DNA of 64,000 nt, from assembly GCA_948144175.1 (NCBI GenBank), contig CANXME010000791.1:1-64000 (forward strand), written 5' to 3'. The position numbers and the translations under genes are program-made. Below are positions 8,661-20,734 of the stretch, in pieces. How positions within the stretch are numbered: the stretch's first letter is position 1; every line of letters starts with the position of its first letter. Source of the stretch: Closterium sp. NIES-65 (Eukaryota; Streptophyta; Zygnematophyceae; Desmidiales; Closteriaceae). A model generated the notes under the pieces. The model had not been told where the DNA came from and ran no database searches. It worked only from the letters and a program-made list of their open reading frames with translations.

Positions 8661-11447
8661 CTTGTACGCGATCTAGTAGGAGCTGGTCATTCAAATGTGT
8701 GTGACCAGGAGAAGAATTTTTGAGATGTTCGCTGTTTGTGAGATGTACAGACAGTGAGTCACGTGGCGTGTGCCGCGTGTTGTACAGCACAGTTTTGTAC
8801 GCGATTACAGCAATTTCTGATAGACCAAGGATGGGGTGGGGGAGCGGGGAGGGAGGGAGGTGTGTGGTGTGGGGAGACAGCTCAGATGAAGGTGCGGCTA
8901 GGTGAGGCTCGTGCGGCGAGCACGGACAGAAACGCCCCTGGTTGGGTATGAGGTGCATCGCCTGGCAATTGGTGGAAAACACACACCTACGCGGCAAAGC
9001 TGTCGCTGCAGATGGCCGTTGTCCGTCAACAACACCACCGTACCTGCTGCCATCCCCGTGCCTTCTCACGAGCTTCGACCTGTCACAGCCGCGGAAATGC
9101 CATCCATGCGTTGGTGAGGATGAAGAAGTTAGCTGGTACTGTTGGCATGGCGTGGCGGTGAATTGGGCTCCTGGTCCAGGCTTGCTCCTGTCAGCTGGTA
9201 CCGTATGGTTTGGTTCGAGCGACGTCAGGAGGAGGAGGCGGGTTCCTTCGGTTGGGTGTGGTGGGGTGGCTAGCAGTTGCGGCTGTCTACACCCCGTCAT
9301 CATTTTTGTGACAGCCTCCCAGCCCAACCAGTAACTCGATTCGTTGTGGACGCCAGCGCACCTCGTCAATCGTTGCGCGAACACATGTGGGGCAGACGTC
9401 ATTATCCACGAATTTTAGTTTCCGCGATCCAGGAAGCTGAGCAAATATTATCCCGTTGTGGGCACGCTAAATTAATGTGACTATCCGCTAAGCCCAGTAG
9501 CCAAATCTCAAAACTGCGGGAAAAATAAGTGTGTTTTAGATAAACTCGGACCGGCCCTCGATGCCAGCTCGTAAGAAGATGACCGCAACATTTGGGTGCA
9601 CCAGAGGGACAAGGAATGCTGGATGCCAGATGTCTTGCTTCGGCTGCTTGTGCAAATCTGCTGCCGCACTTGTCCAACAAGGAGATACGGGTCGTGCCAC
9701 GTATTTTGTGGTGAAGCCGCGGCCAAGGTCGAGAAGCATGAATATCTACAGCAAGCCCGTGTTGACAGCACCGGCAGTCAGAGGAAAGCGGGTTGTCAGC
9801 TTCTGGACAACAGAACATGTATGTGACGTCTGTGCGTACTGATGCCTGTTTGAGCCCCTCCCGGTTGCCTTGTGAAGGGGGCATATAAGCTGTATCAAGC
9901 GTTTCGCATAAGTTCGTCAATTTCGCAGCTAGCTAAAAAGAATTCGCATGTGCTTATAAACAAGACCCTGCTACCTAGTTACCTAGTTTGACTTCAGTCT
10001 CTTCTGCTTGACTTCGGTCTCTTCTGCTTGACGCGCTTGTAATGTGGGTGCATGAAGCTGGGGAAACAACCTCGGGTGCAGCGTGTCCATCCGGCGCAAG
10101 GCAAATTCGCGCGCATGGGGTGAGCATCAGCTGTAATTACATGCAGCATTTCTTCAACATTTGCACAGTGTGCCGTTTGTTTTCGACTATGGGCAGTGGG
10201 TTTTTGCTTTGCTGCTTACCCAGATGATTACAGTTCAGATCCCAAAATCCCAAGTCGTCCAGTATCGAGTTCAGTTGCATCTAGCAGTCGGCCTGGTTTG
10301 ATTTGATCCCAGCTGTTCCATTTGTGTTTTCTGTACACCTTTTGCTCGCTATAATGACATCTAGTGTAATGTGGAAGAAATATTGTAGAACCCCAACGCA
10401 CCTGCTATCAAAATACTGTACAAGCACATTCGTCTGAATGCGGCAATGTAGGGTAAATCATGTTAGTAAACGGTATTGTTTGCTGTTGTGCTCTTCTGCT
10501 GTAGCGTACGGACAAGAGCTTGTTAGTACACTCAGAGATTAATAGTCGGAAGAACTATGAAATGAGCATATAGTGTGCACGTCAAGGCTGGCTTGCTGGC
10601 TTGGCTTTCACAAACCTCTCACCCGGCGGAGTTCGGCTTAGTGGAAGGAGGCAGCGGTCCCCCCTATTTTCGCCTGCGTCCGCATTTCCCTTCCGTTCCG
10701 CACACATAATCCTCCCCCGCAGCTGCTTTGGTTACAGCTTGCGCGGATGCCCAGATCCAATTTTTGCTCCTCCCTTCCCAGAGTTCCTTGAAAGTTGAAA
10801 CAGCCCATCCCCGCGGCTCTCTGATCTTGCCGCGGTAGGGCCGCGGGTCATATCATGGTTTTGACAAAAGCAGTTTCCAGCCTTGGACGAGGCTCGACAA
10901 GAAATCCGTACCAAACCGTTCTTTTGCTTTTGCAAACCACTTTACATCGCAGCAATTTCCCCCCCACCCGAGGTTCGGCACCCAGCCCATGATCGAGGGC
11001 CACGAGTACCTGCCCTTGTTAGGCGAAAAGTGCGTCGTTTTGGTTTCTTCCCAGCCACGCAAAAGACGCTCCACTCTCTTGCAGTTCCCTAGAATCTTAC
11101 ATTTGATTCTTCCGCTGCTGAGACATACTATGCTTCCCTCCACCACCACTCCAATATCAGGCGAGACCGGAACGTAGTTGCTCAGTACCCTTTACAACCG
11201 TTCCTTACACAAATTTGACCGCTGGGAAACGCAGCGAGCTTCCATTTGGTTTTGTTGTTTTCCAGCCAAGGCAACTGAGTTCTGGACAGGAGTTGCTTAT
11301 CTATCTACCTTACCTCTCATCTGGTAGCATCGTCTCCTTGTTGTCCCTATTAATGGACAAGTGAGCCAATTTGTTTAACGACTCCGTAACCAATAATCGA
11401 TTCAGTTTTCTTGCGGCGCGTTTCTGCTGGAACGTTCAACACTTGTT
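8661..11447. promoter_or_regulatory. 2.8-kb divergent intergenic region
   Basis: Separates the two divergent ARGOS/OSR-like genes and must hold both promoters. Frames inside it (for example 8653-9402 and 9402-9920, both minus) show no domain or consistent codon bias. There is a 20-bp direct duplication at about 9988-10032 (CTTCWGTCTCTTCTGCTTGA units). No other element is recognised. Confidence 0.4.
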
Positions 11448-12296
11448 ATGGACTCCAGTGGAGACCAGAGGTGGAAGAGGTCAGTGTTCGACCTCTCGCG
11501 CTTTACTTCACACCCCTCCTTGCTTCTTCCTGCAGCTGTCGATCTGCACGCATCGCCTAACCCGTCTGCGCTCACGTCCCCATCCGACGTCTCTTCCATG
11601 CATGTCATGGGACATAAAACGACCGCGACTTCCGCTTCTCGACTCGCCTCCTACTCCGATCCTCTCCACTCCAGCGCCGCCAATAACCCAATTCAGCGAA
11701 GGTCATCCGGAAGCTCGTCGTCTCCTTCTTCAGACCTTTTGAGAAGACCGTCACGGCAAAATTCCTACCGTGACGAGCTTCGGCGAGCTGGCGACCAACC
11801 GTTCCCGGCAGATAATCGATACGCCTCTTCCTCCTCAATGTCCGGCGGCCAAAATCGCGGAGGACAGCCGCAGCAGCGTCGTCGTCCCGGCATGTCGTAT
11901 CAAAGCAACCAATTCCGGTCACACGGAGACGCTGTCGAGGCTCATCTCGCTCACGCCGTTTCGGAGCTCGCTGCAACGAGAGCTCCACCCGCGGAAGAGC
12001 TTCTGGGTTTCTCTGAGCAAGATATTCAAGAGTCTCATCAATCTGATGGGCAATCAGGGAGGCGAACCGCACTAGTCGGGGGGACGAACCCTCCAGCTGC
12101 TCGGATGATGTCTCGTCGTGCAATCCTGGTGGTGACCGTCTTCCTATTTCTGCTTATAGTGCTGCCAGCGCTTCTTCCGAGCATCGCTCCTCCGCCTTCG
12201 GCGCTGCTGGTCATTCCCGTGATGCTCATGTTCATGCTTGTCTACCTAGCCCTGGCTCCTCACCATCTTCCTGGGAGGAGCCATGTTTACACATAG
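11448..12296 (+). CDS. ARGOS/OSR-like two-pass membrane protein 2
   Basis: Single-exon frame of 282 codons. Residues 1-220 are Ser/Arg/Pro-rich and probably disordered. Residues about 225-271 form two hydrophobic helices joined by a short proline hinge (VLPALLPSIAPPPSALLVIP, then a Met/Leu-rich helix ending LALAP). This closely follows the plant OSR consensus (leucine helix, PP-L-PPPP hinge, second helix ending in an AFMP-like motif). It is paralogous to the minus-strand protein at 7347-8660. In land plants OSR proteins sit in the ER and interact with the ethylene-signalling regulator RTE1. An AATAAA lies 120 bp after the stop. Confidence 0.74.
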   Translation: MDSSGDQRWKRSVFDLSRFTSHPSLLLPAAVDLHASPNPSALTSPSDVSSMHVMGHKTTATSASRLASYSDPLHSSAANNPIQRRSSGSSSSPSSDLLRRPSRQNSYRDELRRAGDQPFPADNRYASSSSMSGGQNRGGQPQQRRRPGMSYQSNQFRSHGDAVEAHLAHAVSELAATRAPPAEELLGFSEQDIQESHQSDGQSGRRTALVGGTNPPAARMMSRRAILVVTVFLFLLIVLPALLPSIAPPPSALLVIPVMLMFMLVYLALAPHHLPGRSHVYT

Positions 12297-12416
12297 CCCT
12301 CCCTATCTAGGCTCTAGCTTTAGTGCTCTTTCCTCAGCTTCTGTTGCTAAGTAAGCGCTTCCTTGCAGGCATCGTTGCAGAAGATCCAAGATCTCTGACA
12401 TTAATGCACAAGATTC

Positions 12417-12422
12417 AATAAA
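12417..12422 (+). terminator. Possible poly(A) signal
   Basis: AATAAA about 120 bp downstream of the stop of the ARGOS/OSR-like gene 2. Position and sequence fit a polyadenylation signal; no transcript evidence is available. Confidence 0.4.
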
Positions 12423-12865
12423 GCCCGAGCTATTTTGGTCAGATGCCACATGACTACAACCATACTCAATACCTCTGTACCGTACTTACAGGAATAAGGT
12501 TTCCTGCCATGGATTTCACAACACTGCTTTCATGCAGGACTTGCACAGGAGAGCTAGTACACTCGCAACCACTTGTTACAGGGCAGTTCTGAAAAGCAAC
12601 ACATGCAACTCACATGGACATTGCCTACAATATGTTGGCATGGCACATCATGGTACATCATGTACTCAAACTAGCACCATGTTTCAAGCACCCTGATCAC
12701 AGTGACCTCCACCTAGACCCCAGATTTGGCCCAACAAGACCATGTCTCCAACAGGAAGGTCCACGATCCACAAGCTTTCTGACCTGAGCAGGCACCATCG
12801 CAAGGTGCTCGCACATCCTCCAATCTATGATGCAGATATAAGATTACATGCTGACAGTGTATGGC

Positions 12866-15800
12866 TCATGCAGCTGGGAAGAGAGAGCTGTCCAGCTGTG
12901 TCTGCTGCATGCCTGCACTCCCACTGCCTCCACCACCAGAGGAACGGAAATCCCGAGGGAGGGCTGAGAGAAGGCGGCGAGTGGCCTCCGCCCTGGAAGG
13001 GAAGGGAGGGCGTATGAGAAAAGAGATGGAGAGAGACGAGTGAGTGAGTTGAAGGAATACCGGACAGGCGTGGAGGGGAGGTGGATGATGGGGAGGTAAC
13101 TGAACAGCCAGGATGTAAAACTGACAGGCAAGTGGAACCAGGTGCGGTTAGTTACAAATTTTGAAATTACATCTGAAGTGTACCTGCAAGCAAGCGATAT
13201 GTCGTCTCGATCCACCAACCCCAGCACCCGAAGACGCACTACAGGTGCCATGTCATCATCATTGTTGCTGATGTCATCGCCATCCGAACCACTCTCCCCA
13301 TCCGTGCTATCATCCTCCTCTCTCTCACTCCCGCTGCTCCCCCCTCCACTTCCCCATCCATTATTTCCTCTTCGGTATTCCCTCTCACTCTCACTCCCGC
13401 TCCCACGCTCACTCTCACTTCCACTCCCACCACTGCTGCTACTGTAACCACCACTTCCCCTCTCGCTCTCACTCCCACTGCTGCTGCCACTCCCTGAGAC
13501 ATCGCCGCCCACCCTCTCTCTCGTCACCACCATTTCCTCTCGCAGCACCACGGGAAGCTGCCTAAGCCCGCGAGCCGTCATTCGGTCGCGCGCCGCCCGC
13601 AGAGTGGTATCCGGGAAAGTCACCTCGATGGCCTCAGACGGCCGGCTCCGGGCGGCAATGCCAGACGAGTTAGAGGACGAAGGGTTGCTGTTGGCATCTG
13701 GAGAAAGATTTGATTCTGAAGGCAAGCGGAGGAAAGCTTCGGAATCAGGATGCTGGTGACAGATGGCAATGACAGGAAGAGCCTCCACGTCAGCAGCAGC
13801 ACCCCCAGCCGAAAGCTGTCTCTCCGCCTCCTCCTGAACATCCACCAGCGTCAGCAGCCCATGCAGGTACCCCCCATCCTGCAGCACCAAGCAGCACCAC
13901 TGCCTGTGCGCCACCATAGAAGCCACAGCATCCCGCACCATGGCTCGTACCCCCACTGCTGCGAAGGATGTGTTCATTGCCACTGCCACCGGAAGCTCCT
14001 CTAAAAGCTGCTCCTCTAAGAACACTCCGTCGCGCACGTCCAGAGACACGCCGTCGTCGCGCGAGACGACAACAAGGGGAGGCGGCGGGGGGAAGGGTGC
14101 AAACGATGGGGAGGAGGGTGGAGCAGAAGGAGGAGGAGAGCTGGGTTGGGACGGAGCCATTAAGCCGGACTGGGGGTTGATGGGGGAAGGGATTCGAAGA
14201 GGAGGGAGGTCTGCGGTTGGGAGGTCGGGAGAAGGAGAGGAGAAACCAGCAGATGGGGTCTCTTGTGAGAGCCCGTTGTTGCTTCCCTCTGGGCCCTCTG
14301 ATGTAAATTCTGATTGCGATTCAGCTGCTGCCGCTGCCGCTGCAGCTTCTTCTTGCCTTTGAATAGAGCTAGCACCCACTTCAGTGGATCCTGCTTCTGT
14401 TGAACTATCACCTGCTCCTTTAGCAGGCGCGATTCCTGTCACACCGCTCACTGCTGCTGCGGCTACTGCTGCTGCTGCTGCAGCTGCTGTTGCTTCTGGT
14501 GACCCCGAAACTGCGGAAACTGCATCCACCACCACCGAAACTGCTGCCGCTGCCGCCACCGCTGCTGCCGCTGCCACTTCTGCTGCAGCCGCGTCAGCCT
14601 GAGCTGCCTTGGCTTCTGTCCCTTGACTGTTTACTGACATGGGAGAGGAGGTTGCAGGAGGAGGAAGGGAAGGAGAGGGTAGAGGGTCTGGCACAAGACC
14701 ACTTGCTCTTTCCAGTACAATCACAGTCGCGTTTGACTCCGCCATGGCTGCTGCTGAACCACCTGAGAAACCACCTGGGGAAACTCCTCCTCCCGACCCA
14801 CCTGCCACGTCTAGTATGACAGCTGGCACGAGCGGATTGGCAGGAGGAGCAGAAGGAGCAGGAGGAGTAGCGGGAGCAAGGGCGGAATCACCATCTGTTG
14901 TGGCAAGAGCAACGTTATCAGCTTCGGCTGCTTCCGCTGCTGCTTCCACGGCAGCTTCGGCAGCAGTCGCCGCAGCTTCGGCGGCCACGCCTGCAGCTTC
15001 GGCAGCGACTTCCGCAGCTAGATCTAGCTCCGGCATGAACGCCGAAGCCTCGGGATTATCATACGCCTTCTCCTGTGCACTGGATGCTGCTGCCGCTGCT
15101 GCTGCCGCTGCAGTTGCCGCCGCTGCAGCTGCTGTTGCAGCAGCGGCTGCTGCACTTGCAACCTTGGGTCCAGAGGAAGGGGTTCTGGAGAGGGTAGCAC
15201 GTTTAGGAGAGGAGGGAGGGGAGGAGGAGGGCGAGGCGAAAGGGGAGGAGGAGTGTGCAGAGGAGATGGGTGGTGATTCGTAGGCAGAAGAGTTGGATGC
15301 AGCGTAAGGGCCAGAAACCAGACCAGAAGTAGGTGGACCATACGCAGCAGAACCAGGAGGTGCTGTGTACCCCTGGGGAGAAGAAAAAGATGCTGCCGCT
15401 GCCGCCGCTGCCGCAGCAGCAGTAGAGGCAGCAGTTGCAGGTGGAGTTTTGTTGGTATCTTCAGCCCCCTTCACTCCACCACCCTCACCAGCTCCACCAC
15501 CATCCCGTTCTCTCCCTCCTACCTCCTCTCCTCTAGCCTCCCTTCTCATCCCCTCCCCTCCTCCCCCTCCACCCACCCAAGACCCTGACCCAGAATAAAC
15601 ATCCCCCGTAAAGAGCGCCCCAGGATAAGGGCCAGGGAACTGAGACGGCGCGTATGAAGGAAGGGGAGCAGCAGGGGCCTGAGAAGCCAAGTAGGGAGGA
15701 CGAGTGGCAGCAGCAGTAGCAGCAGCAGCAGCAGCGTCAGGAGCAGCTTCAGCAGCAGGAGGACCAGGAGCATAGGAGCCTGCCCCAGAATAGAGCAGTG

Positions 15801-18800
15801 GCGAGGGGGGCACGGGCGACGGGGGTAGAACCGGCACGAGCGACAGGGAGAGAGGACTGGGATAATACGAAGTCGGATATGGGTAGGAGGAGGAGGAGGA
15901 TGAGGAAGGGGAGGAAGAGGAGTAAGGAGGGGAGGAAGGGAATGAAGAGGAGGAGGAGGAGGGGGAGTTGGAGGGAGCAAAGACGGTGACGCCGCCCGGT
16001 TGGGGGCGGCGAGGCTTTCGGGCGGCAGTGGAGGCGAGCCAGGAGGAGATGCCGACTGCTGCCATGAGCGGGAGAATGATGCGGTAGTCACGTGTGAGCT
16101 CGAAGAGCAGGAGGACGGATGTCAGGGGTACTTGGCACACTCCTGCCAGGGTAGCTGCCATTCCCACCTGATGGCAGTTGGGGAGGAGAGGGGGGGAAAG
16201 GGAGGGGCGCAGCAGCCATTAGGGGCAGAATAATGTGGTAGTTGCGAGTGAGCTCAAAGAGCAGGAGCACGGAGGTTAAGGGAACTTGGCATACTCCTGC
16301 TAGTGTCGCTGCCATTCCCACCTGATGAGGGTGGGGTTGAAGTTGAGGGGAGGGAGACAGGGAAACGAGGTTGGGAGGGTTGGATTGCGGAGAGAGTGAA
16401 AAAGCGAGCAAGGTTAGACAGCCATAGAAAGAGCTAAGCCTACTAAGACATAGGCCTGGGAGAAGAGTATGAGAAGAGAGGGAGGAGAAAGAGCGGGTGA
16501 GGAGATAGTGAGCAAGGAAAGAGGGCAAGCCTTACCATAGCATAGGCCTGGGGAGCACTTTTGAGTCAACTCAAAAGTCAACGTGAGAAGATAGTGAGCA
16601 AGGAAAGAGGGCAAGCCTTACCATAGCATAGGCCTGGGGAGCAGCCACTTGGATCCACGTGAGGGTGAGATCCGGGTCAATGAACGCCAGCACGTCACTG
16701 GCCAGCCGCCCGTATGCCGCCCCGAGCGCCGCCCCGATGAAGAGCGAGGGCGCGTAGAAGCCACCCACGAGGCGCGACCCGCGACAGAAGGCCGTGGCGA
16801 GGACCTTGACTACCACTAGCTGCAGCAGGAACCCCGGCTGGTGATGGGGACAATGGGGATTGAGAAGTAGAAAGGAGAGACATACGAGAGGAGGAAAGGG
16901 GGGAAGGGGGTGGGGTGGAGAGAGAGAAGATGAGGAGCGGAATGAGCACCAGAACCCCCCCGATGAAGAGCGAGGGCGTATAGAAGCCGCCCACGAGGCG
17001 AGAGCTGCGACAGAAGGCTGTGGCGAGCACCTTGGCTACCACTAGCTGCAGCAGGAACCCCGGCTGGTGATGGGGGAAGGGAGAAGGGCGAGAGGGAGAT
17101 GAAGGGGACAGATGCACCAAAATCTGTGTACGAGTCGTGTGAGCAGCGACAGAAGGCCGTGACGAGGCCCTTGACTACCAAAAGCTGGAGGAGAAACCCG
17201 GGCTGGTGATGGGGGGAGGGAGACAGTGGGAGGGGAGCAGACAACACGAGAGGAGATTGAGCATCAGAAGCCACCCCAATGCCGCCTCTATCAAGACCGA
17301 CGGTAGGAGAGCGAAGCAGCATGCTGCGGAGCACTTACTGCAGGAGAGGCCACCAGTGGGTGTGACGTGATGAGGTCATTCACGTTCTGAAACCCCCAGT
17401 AGAGCACCTCGGGATACACCAGCGAGATCACCCCGATGCCCAGCCCTCCGATAGCTGGCAGACAGGCGCGGATCCCCTCTGAACCCTAAGCAGACCATTG
17501 AAGCACTCACCGCAGGGGAGGCCACCAGTGGGTGTGACGTGATGAGGTCATTCACCTTCTGAAACCCCCAGTAGAGCACCTCAGGATACACCAGCACTCA
17601 AAGCATGCAGCATGACAGCAAGCAACACAGCACGTACCGCAGGCGAAGCCACGAGTGGGTGTGACGTGATGAGGTCATTCACGTTTTGAAACCCCCAATA
17701 GAGCACCTCGGGATACACCAGGGAGATCACCCCAATCCCCAGCCCTCCGATCGCCGGCAGCAGCACGGGCGGCACAGCTGTGTTCGCCTCCAACCCGTCA
17801 AACATCGACGAGAAGAACGCCGCTGAGCGCGTGAGCGAGATCGACACTCCCCCACAGCACAACCCCAGGAGGAGATACAGCGGCAGCTCCGCCGGCGATC
17901 GGAGCTCGTATAAGGGCACATGGATGGATGGGTCTGCGCCCAAGCCAGCCTGGGAAACCACCGCAGCAAGAACGGAAGACAGAAGGATCATGGCCGTGGT
18001 GAGGCTAGCAGGGGAGCCTTGCGTGGACGACCGAAGAACGGATTCCAGAGCAAAGAAACACCCGGCAACTGCAGCGTTGAACCCCGATGCTATACCCGCG
18101 GCGGATCCTGCTGCTACGAGTGCGATCGTGCGCTCGCGGCTTCCCCGGACGATGCTCCCTGTGGCCTTCCCGATGCTGGACCCGATTTCCACGCTCGGGC
18201 CTTCCGGACCGAGGCTGTTCCCCGTGCCGAGCGTGACCGCTGCTGCCAGGGCTTTCAGGACCGGCCGAGCCACGGCCCGAGACTTGCGGTTAAGCTCGGA
18301 AACGTCATCCGGGGTGAGAAACGGCAGGGAGAAGGCTGGCTGCTTGGGAAACTTTGTCTGATCCTTCCCATCCTGCTTCTCCGTTCTTTCCCCCTCCTGC
18401 TGCTGCTGCTGCTGGCGCTGCTGCTGCTGCTGCTGCTGGCGCTGCTGCTGCTGCTGCTGCTGCTGGCGCTGCTGCTGCTGCTGCGTGCGGGTGGGGGCAG
18501 TATCCTTAAGCCCAGACCTGAGGGAGTTGAGGATACCAACGGCTATGCCGCCGGCCAGAGGAACCAGGAAGAGGTGCCACACGTCGCCCACTGGTTGGTC
18601 CCTCAGCCACGCGGAGCCCTCCTCGTGAGGCACGTTTTGAAAGAGCGTGTCTCTGATGATGTGCACCTGGGGGTGGCGGGGAGCGGTGGTGAGCGGTTGG
18701 GAGGAGTGAGAGTGGTGATGGTACATGGTGGAATCTGAAATTTTTCAAACGAGCCAGACACGTGGAGCCCTCCTCGTATTATTAAAACCTTCTGAGCTTA

Positions 18801-20734
18801 ACCGCAAGGCTCGGATAATTAAGTTCGGAGCACTTTCCGGCAAGGCCATAACTTGGTAAAACTCGCCGTATTATTAAATAGCACCACGGACGAGCCAGTC
18901 AGCACGCCCACGAGGCACGACACAACGCCCAAGGTACTCTCTCACTGTCCACAGGGGTTGCGTTTGAGCTGTCTCAAAGCTAGAAGCTAGCACAACTCAC
19001 CGTATCGTTAAATAGCACCACGGACGAGCCAGTCAGCACGCCCACAAGGCACGACACCACGAGAATGAGCGACTCAGGCGGCAGAGACAGCGCCATGTTG
19101 TCCTTCACCGCTCTCAACGCCTTCACACTCCACTGCGCCACCTGCCTCCGCACGTGCGCCTGGGAGGGGGGGAGCCACCCTGAAACCGCCTTGCTCTTCT
19201 CGTGCCCATGCCCCTTTCCCTTCTCATGCCCATGCCCATGCCCATGCCCGTGTCCGTGCCCGTGTCCATGTGCATGCCCGTGCTTGTGGTGGTGGTGTTT
19301 TTGCTCCTGGCCGCGGCTGCTGACGTGTCGCTGCTGCTCCTGGTTCTGTGACGTTGGCACTGCTGCCACGTCACCACTCTGCGGCTGCTGCTGACGCTGC
19401 TGTAGCTGTTGCTGCTGCAGCCGTGACTGTAATTCCGATTGCTGCCACTGCGCCTCCTGCTGCTGCTGTTGCTGCTGCCATAACTGCTCCTGCTGCTGCT
19501 GCTGCCACCCCCAAAGCTGCTCCCGTTGGCGTTGAAAATCACTCTCCCGATCGCTCGTTTGCTGCTGGTGCCGCCACTGCTGCTCCTGCTGTTGCTGCTG
19601 CCACCACTGCTGTTCCTGCTGTTGCTGCTCCGGTTGCTGTCCCTGCAGCGGCTGCTGTTGTTGTTGCTGCTGCCATTGCAGCTGTCCTGGTTGCAGAGGC
19701 TGCTGCTGTTGTGAATCCGGGTGCCCGTACGAGTACCAGTTTTGCGGCTGCGGCTGCTGTTGATACTGTAACGGCTGATGAAACGCGTGTTGATGTAACT
19801 CCTGGTATTGCCCGTAGCTGCTCAACCCGTCCCCACCGCCGATACTGCCGCCATTGCTGCTGCTATCATACAGATTCGCAGTCCCAGATCCGATCCCGTA
19901 CCCGGGGCTTCCCCCCAGCTCCCCGCGCTCCGCGTCCGCGCGCTTCCCCTGCGCCTCTCCGCCGATATCCCCCCGCCACCGCTGCCCCTCCCGCCGGTGT
20001 CTCTGAACCGCCTCCTCTTCCTCCCAATCGTCCTCAATATCGGGCAGAAAATAAAAATATTCTTCCTCGTCGTCAGCCGGCTGCCGTCGCGACCGCCGGC
20101 TAGCCGCCGGGAGTCCTGAGCGAAGGGCGCGAGCTTCCACTTTGCCGGCGCCGGTTGTTCCGCCGGCCGTCTTGCCGGACAACGTCCGCGGACGGGTAGA
20201 GAGCGGAGATGTGAGCGCGGGGGACGGGGGGAGAGAGGAAGGGGAGGAGAGGGAGTGGGGGGAGGGGCAGGAAGAAGCGGAGGAGAGAGACGAGGATCTG
20301 GGGAGGAAGGAGGGGGAGCGGGAAAGGAAGGGGGATGAGGGCGGGGAAGAGGGGGAAGGATGTCGCGGGGAGGCAGGGAGTAGGGGGGGCAGGCGCGAGC
20401 TCGGCAGCGAAGAATTTCCCGCCTTGCGGTTGGCGGAAAAAGCGGAGCAGGCGGAGGAGGCGCGGCGGAAAGTCGGTGGTCCGGGGGAGTGCGGGGAACC
20501 GGGAGGGCGGGCGGGGGGAGAGTGGGCGGAGGGGGAGCGGGCGGAGCGCAGAGGCGCAACGACGTTCTTGTAGAAGAAGGAGGATATGTACAGGGGCGGG
20601 GCGGAGAGACAGGGGCGCAGTTTCTTGCGCCCGCTGCCACGTGGATCGCCCTCATTGGCCGCCCCCGTTGCTGTCGTGGTCCGCGGCGGGATGGGAAGGG
20701 CGGAAGAAGCGTGACTGACGTGGCAGCGGAGCAA
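12866..20734 (-). CDS. CLCe: CLC-e-type chloride channel with two CBS domains
   Basis: Five exons in phase: 19001-20734, 17638-18666, 16622-16837, 13184-16167, 12866-12992, giving about 2029 residues; plant CLCs have 700-800. The N-terminus is Ser/Pro/Arg-rich (plastid-targeting-like), then Gln-rich, then a His/Gly tract at about 480-515 just before the first membrane helix. The core has GNSLGPEGPSVEIG with the gating Glu near residue 733, GGFYAPSLFIG (the GxFxP filter segment) near 946, and AYAM/VGMAATLAGVCQVPL across the exon 3-4 junction. An Ala/Ser/Pro-rich insert of several hundred residues precedes two CBS domains (the second ends VLGLVDRDDISLACR). The closest family in memory is plant CLC-e, a thylakoid anion channel; plastid location is inferred. 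Homopolymer Gln in exon 2 (near 18410-18485) lies in a loop. Exons 1, 2, 3 and 4 all have truncated copies in the introns. Confidence 0.88.
13184..16167 (-). other. Low-complexity Ala/Ser/Pro insert within CLC exon 4
   Basis: Between the last CLC membrane helix (ending near 16000) and the CBS domains (starting near 14050), the frame encodes runs of Ala, Ser, Pro, Gly and Tyr with GCN/TCN codon repeats. The frame stays open for almost 3 kb, which argues that it is translated. The C-terminal part between the CBS domains and the exon end adds a Ser/Gly/Glu-rich stretch (SGSESERGSG-type repeats, about 13320-13500). Confidence 0.75.
16222..17462 (-). repeat. Truncated copies of CLC exons 2, 3 and 4
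   Basis: Extra partial copies lie next to the working exons. Exon 4 start: 16222-16325. Exon 3 end: about 16533-16558, followed directly by a TTTTGAG/CTCAAAA palindrome. Exon 3 start: 16960-17063 and 17137-17206. Exon 2 end: 17338-17462, with another copy at 17513-17598. Several copies keep one splice site, but none provides a full exon with both splice sites in phase. Sequence similarity is high (few differences per 60 bp), so the duplications are fairly recent. Confidence 0.85.
18862..18930 (-). repeat. Partial copy of CLC exon 1 end
   Basis: Within intron 1 the last 65-70 bp of exon 1 (encoding SCLVGVLTGSSVVLFND) are repeated. The copy has lost the GT donor (GCGAGT in place of GTGAGT), so it should not splice as the original does at 19001. 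A degenerate TTTGAG-CTGT-CTCAAA palindrome follows at 18963-18978, between the copy and the working exon end. Confidence 0.8.

Noticed and set aside
8653-9920. Minus-strand frames of 249 and 172 codons
   Set aside because: No domain, no start context, overlap other frames; treated as intergenic.
14384-15598. Plus-strand Ala- and Ser-rich frames opposite CLC exon 4
   Set aside because: Shadows of the low-complexity insert; the minus frame is continuous with the CLC and CBS domains.
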